From an uncultured Ruminiclostridium sp. (GTDB lineage Bacteria; Bacillota; Clostridia; Oscillospirales; Ruminococcaceae): a DNA stretch of 14,511 nucleotides. Made by a program: the position numbers and the translations under genes. Where the stretch lies: positions 1 to 14,511 of the forward strand of contig CAJUQV010000040.1 in the NCBI GenBank assembly GCA_910588335.1. The letters run 5' to 3'. A model generated the notes under the pieces. The model was not told the DNA's origin. It worked only from the letters and a program-made list of their open reading frames with translations, and searched no databases. Every line of letters starts with the position of its first letter. Position 1 is the stretch's first letter. Below, in pieces: positions 9,015-14,511 of the stretch.

Positions 9015-9052
9015 GGTATAACACCGCAAAGTTTTATAATCGGCGTATCACC
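9015..9052 (-). terminator. Possible weak hairpin after the dehydrogenase remnant
   Basis: Read on the minus strand, GGTGATACGCCG (9041-9052) can pair with CGGTGTTATACC (9015-9026) around a 14-base loop, with two mismatches and two G-U pairs. It begins at the stop codon of the decayed dehydrogenase. It lacks a directly adjacent U-tract, so it could be a weak attenuator, a processing site or chance. Confidence 0.2.
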
Positions 9053-9345
9053 AAACAGTCCTTCCCACGCCCAAAACAACGGTAGCACCCCGTCATATAG
9101 GAACTCGCCTCCGAAAGCATATATAATACTAATCTTTGATCAAAGTATAGACAAATATATGGATGATCAAAAATTAGTATAAAACCGTTGCCGGATACTC
9201 ATCGGGGTTTAACATTCTTCCCATAGGAATAAGCTCGGATATTTTGCAGACAAATTTTTCCGACTGACCGTTGGCAAGGCTTGAGGGACATTATGATAAT
9301 CCGTTGAAATATTATACAATCGCTTTCCTTCATTCTAACGACCAT
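9048..9345 (-). pseudogene. Remnant of a short-chain dehydrogenase/reductase gene (C-terminal part)
   Basis: Translation of the minus strand from about 9290 gives SLANGQSEKF, then ISELIPMGRMLNPDEYPATVLY, and a stop created by the 55-bp insertion at 9126-9180. Past the insertion the same protein resumes as MLSEASSYMTG. After one extra base in a C-run (9088-9091) it continues as GATVVLGVGRTVW and a stop at 9048. Joined, these match the C-terminus of classical SDR oxidoreductases (the PMGRM...EEY...L.SDASSYMTG..VVDGGR region). Weaker traces such as YGVRM may extend it to about 9345. The N-terminal two thirds, including the NAD-binding glycine motif and catalytic Tyr-x3-Lys, are missing. SDR genes beside neuA/neuB-type genes occur in nonulosonate clusters, so it was probably once a working operon member. 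Confidence 0.75.
9126..9180. repeat. 55-bp inverted-repeat insertion inside the SDR remnant
   Basis: The arms ATACTAATCTTTGATCA (9126-9142) and TGATCAAAAATTAGTAT (9164-9180) are inverted repeats of 17 bp with one mismatch, around a 21-base spacer. The interruption falls in the middle of the SDR coding remnant, whose protein alignment resumes on the other side. Removing about 56 bases restores the reading frame (…ATVLY then MLSEASS). Flanking TATA/TA sequence is compatible with a very short target duplication, but the AT-rich site makes the exact ends ambiguous. It encodes nothing and looks like a miniature mobile element or a solo pair of ends. I cannot assign an IS family. Confidence 0.65.
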
Positions 9346-9437
9346 ATCATACAATCAATTTCATAATTTCCTCTATAACACAATCCACTATCAAGCAAAT
9401 GTCGCTGCTCGAAAACAATATTTTTTGCAATATCATA

Positions 9438-10208
9438 TCACAAATTTTCCATTTTCTGTAGATAATCAACAATTCTCCCGCCGTCAAACCCCTGCGATAC
9501 AATCCTTTCAAAATCCCTGTCGGTATCTACATCAACAGTAGGCACAGTTTCAAAACAAACCATAGTATTACCGTGCAGACTGTCATTGGCAACTATATTT
9601 TTTGTTGTGAGCACATCTACGTAAATATTTGGAATGTATGTATCTGGGTATGACTGGCGTGGCATGTTGGCATCGTCATTATTTTTAAAAAATATGCTTT
9701 TTACATATTCCTCTCCGTCCTTAACAAGCCACTTGTATGCGGTAAGATAATCATCAACTTTGTTAACGGAAAGCAAGCATGTTGCCTCGGGGTGATCCTT
9801 TATTTTTGCTATTCCCTTATCTATAATTTTAGGATCCCTCAGCGGACAGGTTACGCGCAAATGCACCCAATACTCCGGCACCATCCCCTCATTTTCATAA
9901 AACCAATTTATCGCATGCCGCATAAATTCAATATCGGTAGACGTATCACCGGAAATCTCCGCGGGTCTCAGAAAAGGAACCTCAGCACCATATTTCCGCG
10001 CAATTTCAGCATACTGCTCGGAATCCGTACTCACAATTACCCTGTCAATATTCTCGGATAGTTTTGCGGCGGCAATCGTGTACGCTATCATCGGATAGCC
10101 GTTAAGGAGACGTATATTTTTGTTTTTTACTCCCTTTGAACCCGAACGCGCGGGAATAATGGCGAAAACCTTTCCTTTGTCTATGTGTTCAAGTATTTTT
10201 TTGTCCAT
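9438..10208 (-). CDS. neuA: CMP-nonulosonic acid (N-acylneuraminate) cytidylyltransferase
   Basis: Activates a sialic-type sugar with CTP to give the CMP-sugar donor used by sialyltransferases, in the cytoplasm. The 256-residue sequence shows the nucleotide-binding loop IPARSGSKGVKNKNIR (18-33), VIVSTDSEQ, RPAEISGD (the S-G-D segment typical of CMP-NeuAc synthetases), a CPLRDP motif, and the C-terminal metal-binding VDVDTDRDF. It is longer than minimal NeuA proteins only by a short N-terminal extension and has no fused phosphatase; that activity is the separate gene just upstream, whose end overlaps this start by 20 bases. GGAGG lies 6-7 bases before the ATG. KdsB or a pseudaminic/legionaminic-specific enzyme (PseF/LegF) is the main alternative; the sequence does not settle which nonulosonate is used. 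Confidence 0.9.
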   Translation of the reverse strand: MDKKILEHIDKGKVFAIIPARSGSKGVKNKNIRLLNGYPMIAYTIAAAKLSENIDRVIVSTDSEQYAEIARKYGAEVPFLRPAEISGDTSTDIEFMRHAINWFYENEGMVPEYWVHLRVTCPLRDPKIIDKGIAKIKDHPEATCLLSVNKVDDYLTAYKWLVKDGEEYVKSIFFKNNDDANMPRQSYPDTYIPNIYVDVLTTKNIVANDSLHGNTMVCFETVPTVDVDTDRDFERIVSQGFDGGRIVDYLQKMENL

Positions 10209-10692
10209 TTATATCCTCCGTCAAAATACGGTACAGTTCGCGTATAACCCCGTATCCTCCTTTTGCCGAAAAACAAAAATCGGATATTGCGGCTATCTCC
10301 GGCTCTGCGTCGGACGGACAGGCTTTGTACCCGCATATCGTCATTGCTTCCGCGTCATTCACATCATTGCCTATATATAAAACATCGTTTAAATTGCAGC
10401 CGTTATCCGAACAATATTTTTTCAGTATTTCTTTCTTGCTGTCTCCCGCATTGTGAATAACAGGAATTTTCAGCTTTTCCGCACGTCGGGCAACAATCGG
10501 ACATTCTTCCGTTGAAAGAATTATTTGAGGAATATTAAGCCGATCTTTAATCATTCTTATTCCGTAACCGTCGCCGCGGTGGATAAATACAAACTCGTTT
10601 CCGTGTTCGTCTACAAGCGCCCTGTTATCGGTCATTACGCCGTCAAAATCATAAACTATAAGCTGCGGCTTGAAATCAAAAACATTCTTCAT
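10189..10692 (-). CDS. KdsC-like HAD phosphatase, probable nonulosonate 9-phosphate phosphatase
   Basis: A 167-residue haloacid-dehalogenase phosphatase without a cap domain, of the class that includes KdsC and the C-terminal domain of some CMP-sialate synthetases. All four HAD motifs are visible: DFDGVMTD (nucleophile D15, acid D17), ILSTE (S60), Lys in SKKE (86/87) and GNDVND (D110, D113). The tail AKGGYGVIRE (143-152) is characteristic of this subgroup. It sits between the neuB-like and neuA-like genes: one base after the neuB stop, with a 20-base overlap into neuA. The likely role is dephosphorylating a sialic- or KDN-type 9-phosphate before CMP activation. If the synthase uses unphosphorylated ManNAc, it may instead have a housekeeping or auxiliary role. 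The ribosome binding site (AGAAAG) is weak, consistent with coupling. Confidence 0.85.
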   Translation of the reverse strand: MKNVFDFKPQLIVYDFDGVMTDNRALVDEHGNEFVFIHRGDGYGIRMIKDRLNIPQIILSTEECPIVARRAEKLKIPVIHNAGDSKKEILKKYCSDNGCNLNDVLYIGNDVNDAEAMTICGYKACPSDAEPEIAAISDFCFSAKGGYGVIRELYRILTEDINGQKNT

Positions 10693-10693
10693 A

Positions 10694-11566
10694 TCAGTGC
10701 TTTCTGTATTTCAACTTGTCGCGCTGAACCTGCTCTATCGGCAGAATCTCCTCGCTTTTTTCCGCAAGCGCTTTTTTTATCTGCACAAGATTTCTTTTAA
10801 GCTTCCTTATTCCGTCGGGTTCAAGCGAAGCGGCGTGATCGGTTCCTTTCCACGTTCTGTCAAGAGTATAGTGCCGTTCAATCACATTTGCTCCCAACAC
10901 ATAAGCAGCATCATCGACGGATATTCCGAGATGATGTCCCGAAAAACCGATATTTTTAACAATATTGCCGTATTTTTCAATAAGCCGTGTTATTTCCAAA
11001 AGGCAAATATTTTCAAAGGGAACGGGATAACCGGAAGTACAGCTGAAAATAGTAAGATCCTTGTTTCTGCCCTTATTGACAAATAGGCCTATCAAATCCT
11101 GTTCCTCCTTATGAGTGGTCATTCCGAGAGAAACCTGAATTTCGCCCTTATAATTGTCACAAAGCCAGTTCAGCATTTCATAGTGATTGTTGCAGGCGGA
11201 GGGAATTTTTATAAATTCCGGCTCCAAAGAGGCTATTTCCTTCGCGCTTGTCAAATCCCAAACAGACGTGCTGTATGTAATCCCCATTTCTTCACACCAT
11301 TTTTTTAACTGTGCGTGCTGCTCCACAGTAAATTCAAGATACTCCCTATGTTCACCGTAAGTATTTCCGTAAGAATTTACAGGATTAGGGTGCGGAGCGT
11401 TATACTGCTCTTCCGTAAGCAACTCTCGGTTGCACCTTTTTTGAAATTTTATAGCGTCTGCCTGACAAAAAACAGCGGCTACCTTTATCATTTCCTTTGC
11501 GATTTCCATGTCCCCTTTGTGATTACAGCCTGCTTCGGCTATAACATAGGGTGTTTTATAAGTCAT
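10694..11566 (-). CDS. neuB: Nonulosonic acid synthase (NeuB-like), lacking the SAF domain
   Basis: Condenses phosphoenolpyruvate with an N-acyl-hexosamine (ManNAc type), or its 6-phosphate, to form a nine-carbon sialic-type acid. The TIM barrel shows AEAGCNHKGD (10-19), DAIKFQK (37-43), EFIKIPSA (117-124), CTSGYP (176-181), GFSGHH (207-212), ERHYTLDR (230-237) and GTDHAASLEP (241-250). Classical NeuB/SpsE proteins are about 340-350 residues, with a C-terminal antifreeze-like SAF domain that caps the partner's active site. This protein ends at 290, right after the linker-like ILPIEQ...KLKYRKH. No SAF-like sequence follows in any frame, because the phosphatase gene begins one base later. The start is supported by GGAGG seven bases upstream, and its ATG overlaps the stop of the GT52-like gene as ATGA. 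Confidence 0.9.
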   Translation of the reverse strand: MTYKTPYVIAEAGCNHKGDMEIAKEMIKVAAVFCQADAIKFQKRCNRELLTEEQYNAPHPNPVNSYGNTYGEHREYLEFTVEQHAQLKKWCEEMGITYSTSVWDLTSAKEIASLEPEFIKIPSACNNHYEMLNWLCDNYKGEIQVSLGMTTHKEEQDLIGLFVNKGRNKDLTIFSCTSGYPVPFENICLLEITRLIEKYGNIVKNIGFSGHHLGISVDDAAYVLGANVIERHYTLDRTWKGTDHAASLEPDGIRKLKRNLVQIKKALAEKSEEILPIEQVQRDKLKYRKH

Positions 11567-12555
11567 CTTTTTTCCTCCGATAAATTTTTTATAAAATAGC
11601 TTTTTGCTTTTAAAAACTTTGCCGCGGTAGAGTTTATTGATAAAATTTTTGAAAATTCCGCATTTTTTATCAACAATAAAATTTCAACCGGCATATTTTT
11701 ATCTAAGATAACCGCCTCCGGAAAAAACGGAGCATAATCGGTATTATCCCTTGGATGTGGTTTTATGACAAGCTGTTCTTCGGAAATCTCAGACGTGTTT
11801 TTCATAATCAGTTGTTTGTACAGTTTTATCTGTTCTTTTTCACTGTTTACGACCTTATCCGTATAAAACGGCTGTGTAAGCAGAAGAACCGTATTATTCG
11901 GAATTATTTCGGGCATGTCCTTCAGAAAAACTGATTTCAATATATCCCTGTCCTTAGACGTGAGAGCGTTGAACATAGCTTCCCTTGGTACTTCTATAAG
12001 CTTACCGTCTGCAAAACGCTTAATTTCAATATTCCTTTTGTCATTCACCTCAACCTCGGCGGTGCATTTATCATAGCCGCAATAAACATACCCTATTCCG
12101 AAAAATTTCTTTAAGGCAGACTTCACACAGCCGTTGTTTAGCATAAACGAAAAATTACTTTTTGATATATATTTGAAGCTGTCCAGAGCGTCCTCTATCA
12201 ATCGATACTTTATTCTCTTATCTTTGAGATAATGAGCAAACCATGTGTTGTCGTGAAAAATATTTATTTCATCGTATACGCTAAGATCAATTGTAAATTG
12301 TTTTTCAATGGTTTCCGCATTTTTCTTGTGATAAAAAAATATATAGTCAAACTTATTGAGCGGTTCATATTCATTTATTTTGCCAATATAATATGTTTTT
12401 TCAAAGATTCCACTTTCTTTTAACTTATCCGAGAGAGACTTACCGTCTGGAATATAGCTTGTGCAGATTATATCTGCCGTGTCATAATTTAATAATTGCT
12501 TTACGCAGGAAATCAACGCATGATAATAGGTGCTGACCACGTATAATTTTTTCAT
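11563..12555 (-). CDS. GT52-type sialyltransferase-like protein
   Basis: A 330-residue GT-B-type transferase resembling the lipooligosaccharide sialyltransferases of GT52 and, more distantly, bacterial polysialyltransferases. Key features: KLYVVSTYYHALIS at the N-terminus, an E-D motif (E121-D122 in LIEDALDSF, with Ala where these enzymes usually have Gly), LLLTQPFYTD (224-233), the HP motif in VIKPHPRDNTDY (263-274), and the Ser-Thr pair in SINSTAAKFL (309-310). In bacterial sialyltransferases these positions bind the CMP-sugar or act as catalytic residues. It sits directly upstream of the neuB-phosphatase-neuA set that would make its CMP-sugar donor. Its ATG follows the recombinase stop TAA with no gap, and AAGGGA is inside the recombinase coding end, so its translation may depend on that gene. 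Acceptor unknown. Confidence 0.75.
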   Translation of the reverse strand: MKKLYVVSTYYHALISCVKQLLNYDTADIICTSYIPDGKSLSDKLKESGIFEKTYYIGKINEYEPLNKFDYIFFYHKKNAETIEKQFTIDLSVYDEINIFHDNTWFAHYLKDKRIKYRLIEDALDSFKYISKSNFSFMLNNGCVKSALKKFFGIGYVYCGYDKCTAEVEVNDKRNIEIKRFADGKLIEVPREAMFNALTSKDRDILKSVFLKDMPEIIPNNTVLLLTQPFYTDKVVNSEKEQIKLYKQLIMKNTSEISEEQLVIKPHPRDNTDYAPFFPEAVILDKNMPVEILLLIKNAEFSKILSINSTAAKFLKAKSYFIKNLSEEKR

Positions 12556-14247
12556 TTAATACGCTTCCCTTAAAAACTCCAACGGACTCTCCTCCGCCGT
12601 TTTCTTCACAGGATAATAAATCTCAACATTATCAGCGCCCATAATGGCCTTAAGAATTGTCGCGTCCATATTGTTCTCCGCGCACCTCGCTCCAAAGGTA
12701 TCCCTTATCGCTGAAAATCCAACGTCAAACAACCCGCACTTTCCCGCTATCTTCCGAACCTTATTCTCAACCGTTTCCGCCCCGTAAGCCTTATTCGGAA
12801 ACCCGTTTATCAAGTAACAATCCTGCGGAATTTTATCGTACACCGGCCTAAGAAATTCCACCAAAAACTCTGGCAAAAATATAACTCTCTCAAAATTTTT
12901 TATCGTATCCGTTTCAAAATATCCATCCGTTTTTTGGGACAAATATAATTGCGCGGTAGCACTTTTGCAAACCCTCAGCTTCTTCCCGCAAAGGTCTATA
13001 TCTCCGCGTTTCAGCGCGCACAGCTCCTCTGCGCGTATCCCCGTATTCAAAGCAAGATATATTCCCGCGCACATTACGGAATCCGTGCCTTTCAAATATT
13101 TAACAAGCCTGTCAATCTCATCGTCCGCTAAAATTCTCAGCTCCGCACCATAATTTGCAGCCGTACACAAGTTCCTCTGTGAAACACGAATTTTTAGTCC
13201 GTTTTCCTTTGCGAAATCCAAAGTCAGCCACATCACCCGCATAATATCCGCACGGGTTTTCAAAGGCATATCAAGGTTTTTTTGAGTCACCGAATCGGCG
13301 TGAGCAAGCGTAATTCTGCGGCAGTCCGTGTTTCCCAGAACAGGAAAAATATATTCCTCGCAAAGCTTTAAATATTTCTTTTTGGTAACCTCGGTCAAAC
13401 CGTTTTCGGCATTATTAAGCCATTTCACCGCAAAACTTCTGAATGAATTTTCATTGCTCGCCGCAAAAGACGGAGTGTGCATAATCCGCAAATCCTCATC
13501 TATCAGTTCCGCCATCTCACTTTGTATATTTTCAAAATTAGCCGTGTAAAAATCCTTAAACGCCCTCATTGACAGCTTTTTGGGATCAATTCCCGTGTTT
13601 TTGCACGCTTCTCTTATCGCTCCGTTCATATTGCCCCGATCCGGAAAATTTCCCAGCTTGGTAAGAAATACCGCGCCGCGGTACATACCCTTATCCGCGC
13701 AGAATTTACGCAGATCGGCGCAAAGATTTTTCGGCAGGTACACGTTCCTGTTTTTCCGCACTCCGTAGGGCAGGACAAGTAAACCCGACTCGATGGCTTC
13801 CACGGTAAGGTATTGAAGTTCGCTGTATTTAAGCCCCGCGCTGCAAATCGTTTCCACAATCACGTATAAACGGTCATCTTGGTGACTTTTCACCGCGCTT
13901 AAAACCTGCAAATACTCGTCCATGGTAAGCAGCTCGTCGGGCGTTTTCGCTCTGTGGGCAATTAAATCCTTGTTATTTATCCTAAAATTACAGCCAATAA
14001 ATTCCAAATACTTGTTTATGCCGAAAAGCATGGTTTTAACGCTTGCCGGACTGTATTCCGCAAGCTTCGCGCCCTTGTAATCCTCTAACTTTTTTTGAGT
14101 AATTTTACGTTCTCCAAGAAACTCGGCAAACATTTTTACATCATGCTCATATCTTTTTTGCGTATGAGGTTCTGCTCCGTTAGCGGCTAAATATTCGACG
14201 AATTCTTTTATTGATTTTTCATCCACAATTAACCTTGTCTGCTTCAA
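12556..14247 (-). CDS. Tandem tyrosine-recombinase-like protein with degenerate active sites
   Basis: First gene of the operon, 563 residues (573 if the ATG at 14277 is used). Two phage-integrase-like halves are visible, each with a SAM-like core-binding part and a catalytic-like part. Numbering from the TTG: in the first half the Arg-I box reads SAGLKYSEL (Lys140 instead of Arg), the second box is LSMRAFKDF (Leu for His, Arg228 kept), and no Tyr nucleophile box is seen. The second half keeps Arg-I (TGIRAEEL, R405), Arg-II (SAIRDTF, R515) and a Tyr pair (EIYYPV, 544-545), but has Ser512 for the HxxR His and MGAD where LGH is usual, with shortened spacing to Tyr. TTG at 14247 is preferred because AGAGGTGAT, nearly perfect for 16S pairing, lies 8 bases before it, whereas the ATG has none. 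It may be inactive as a recombinase and act as a DNA-binding regulator; activity is not excluded. Confidence 0.75.
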   Translation of the reverse strand: MKQTRLIVDEKSIKEFVEYLAANGAEPHTQKRYEHDVKMFAEFLGERKITQKKLEDYKGAKLAEYSPASVKTMLFGINKYLEFIGCNFRINNKDLIAHRAKTPDELLTMDEYLQVLSAVKSHQDDRLYVIVETICSAGLKYSELQYLTVEAIESGLLVLPYGVRKNRNVYLPKNLCADLRKFCADKGMYRGAVFLTKLGNFPDRGNMNGAIREACKNTGIDPKKLSMRAFKDFYTANFENIQSEMAELIDEDLRIMHTPSFAASNENSFRSFAVKWLNNAENGLTEVTKKKYLKLCEEYIFPVLGNTDCRRITLAHADSVTQKNLDMPLKTRADIMRVMWLTLDFAKENGLKIRVSQRNLCTAANYGAELRILADDEIDRLVKYLKGTDSVMCAGIYLALNTGIRAEELCALKRGDIDLCGKKLRVCKSATAQLYLSQKTDGYFETDTIKNFERVIFLPEFLVEFLRPVYDKIPQDCYLINGFPNKAYGAETVENKVRKIAGKCGLFDVGFSAIRDTFGARCAENNMDATILKAIMGADNVEIYYPVKKTAEESPLEFLREAY

Positions 14248-14254
14248 TCGGATC

Positions 14255-14263
14255 ACCTCTTTC
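14255..14263 (-). promoter_or_regulatory. Ribosome binding site deciding the TTG start of the recombinase-like gene
   Basis: The minus-strand sequence AGAGGTGAT pairs almost fully with the 3' end of 16S rRNA. Its GAGG core lies 8 bases before TTG at 14247. The ATG 30 bases upstream has only AT-rich sequence before it. Confidence 0.6.
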
Positions 14264-14328
14264 AGGCTCTTGCTCATTTCTTGTAATTATAGGGTAATGC
14301 TTAAATACAAGCTTTATCGGCTTTTAAA

Positions 14329-14357
14329 ATTATAGCACATATAAAAATGATTGTCAA
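14329..14357 (-). promoter_or_regulatory. Consensus sigma-A promoter for the polysaccharide operon
   Basis: On the minus strand TTGACA (14352-14357) is followed by exactly 17 bases and TATAAT (14329-14334), with TGC immediately before the -10 giving an extended -10. Transcription would begin near 14322, leaving about 75 bases of leader before the preferred TTG start. Such a perfect promoter suggests strong expression unless repressed. An imperfect palindrome, CCAAATATCTTGG (14371-14383), lies just upstream of the -35 and could be an operator, but the evidence for that is slight. Confidence 0.85.
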
Positions 14358-14432
14358 TAGGTTTTTATGGCCAAATATCTTGGCGTTTTATAACAAGAAA
14401 ACCCCTGTAATATTAATAACGGCTGTTAAAAT

Positions 14433-14462
14433 TTTACAAATGAAACAAAAATACCTTATAAT
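14433..14462 (+). promoter_or_regulatory. Possible divergent promoter reading out of the window
   Basis: TTTACA (14433-14438) and TATAAT (14457-14462) are separated by 18 bases on the plus strand. No open frame of useful length starts before the window ends: ATGs at 14468, 14473 and 14484 meet stops within a few codons. The gene it would serve lies beyond 14511. AT-rich sequence makes chance matches fairly likely. Confidence 0.4.
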
Positions 14463-14511
14463 TACAATGGAAATGTGTGCAAAATGACTAAAAGACGCGC
14501 TTAACAATCGT

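Larger units (their letters stand above)
8757..9437. other. Gene-free interval holding a dehydrogenase wreck and unassigned noncoding sequence
   Basis: About 680 bases between the CMP-sugar synthetase and the triple glycosyltransferase have no intact gene. The part near 9048-9345 is a decayed short-chain dehydrogenase with a 55-bp inverted-repeat insertion, both listed separately. The part from 8757 to about 9047 holds the ribosome binding site of the next gene and several short inverted repeats: AATAC/GTATT around GTCAA at 8845-8857, and TGTCG/CGACA at 8869-8886. I could not translate this part into anything recognisable and found no convincing promoter. It may be an upstream leader or a fragment of a noncoding mobile element. 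Confidence 0.5.

Noticed and set aside
9126..9180. Promoter for the triple glycosyltransferase (TTGATC...TATACT on the minus strand inside the inverted repeat)
   Set aside because: The spacer is only 15 bases, the motifs overlap the symmetric arms of the insertion, and the gene start is nearly 400 bases away.
9338..9437. In-frame stretch of about 33 codons just after neuA on the minus strand as a small protein
   Set aside because: No ribosome binding site or recognisable similarity; it lies in the decayed dehydrogenase region and is more likely debris.
9438..10208. KdsB (CMP-KDO synthetase) for the cytidylyltransferase
   Set aside because: The neighbouring NeuB-like synthase and the RPAEISGD and VDVDTDRDF motifs favour a sialic-type CMP synthetase; no KDO pathway gene is present.
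11563..12555. CDP-glycerol glycerophosphotransferase or another GT-B teichoic acid enzyme
   Set aside because: The TQPFYTD and KPHPRD motifs plus Ser-Thr pair fit GT52 sialyltransferases better, and the gene directly precedes neuB-neuA.
12556..14511. Integrase att site or flanking direct repeats of an integrative element
   Set aside because: I saw no tRNA gene, no long direct repeat and no other mobility gene; the recombinase is embedded in the operon.
1..14511. CRISPR arrays, rRNA or tRNA genes
   Set aside because: No regularly spaced repeats and no cloverleaf or rRNA-like sequence were visible on either strand.

Overview
The window looks like part of a low-to-moderate G+C Firmicutes genome, most likely a gut or rumen clostridium (Oscillospiraceae/Ruminococcaceae-like). 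The grounds are strong GGAGG-type ribosome binding sites, a consensus sigma-A promoter, TTG start use, and protein types common in that group (DUF4143 ATPase, DUF4422 protein, GlfT2-like transferase). The assignment is an inference; nothing in the window names a species.

Nearly everything lies on the minus strand and reads as one long surface-polysaccharide operon, from about 14322 down to 260. Upstream (14278-14511) is a divergent promoter region with a near-perfect TTGACA-N17-TATAAT promoter facing the operon. The first gene is an unusual tandem tyrosine-recombinase-like protein (12556-14247) with degenerate active sites. Its stop codon directly abuts the start of a GT52-type sialyltransferase-like gene (11563-12555). 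A nonulosonic (sialic-type) acid activation module follows: neuB-like synthase (10694-11566), KdsC-like HAD phosphatase (10189-10692) and neuA-like CMP-sugar synthetase (9438-10208). Next comes a 680-bp stretch without an intact gene. It holds the wreck of a short-chain dehydrogenase gene (about 9048-9345), interrupted by a 55-bp inverted-repeat insertion (9126-9180).

The most striking gene is at 5568-8756: a 1062-residue protein that appears to carry three glycosyltransferase catalytic domains in one chain. These are a GT29 animal-type sialyltransferase domain with recognisable sialylmotifs, a GT4-like GT-B domain, and a GT77/PF03407-like GT-A domain with a DxD motif. Downstream are a Wzm/Wzt-type ABC polysaccharide exporter (permease 4691-5470, ATPase 3913-4680), a DUF4422 protein (3074-3916), UDP-galactopyranose mutase (1984-3072) and a GlfT2-like galactofuranosyltransferase (260-1957). 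At the left edge a plus-strand DUF4143 ATPase fragment runs into the 3' end of the operon and seems to lack its normal C-terminus.

Together the genes suggest a cell-surface glycan containing both a sialic-acid-like sugar and galactofuranose, assembled in the cytoplasm and exported by an ABC transporter. No UDP-GlcNAc 2-epimerase (neuC) or initiating phosphoglycosyltransferase is present, so parts of the pathway must lie elsewhere.
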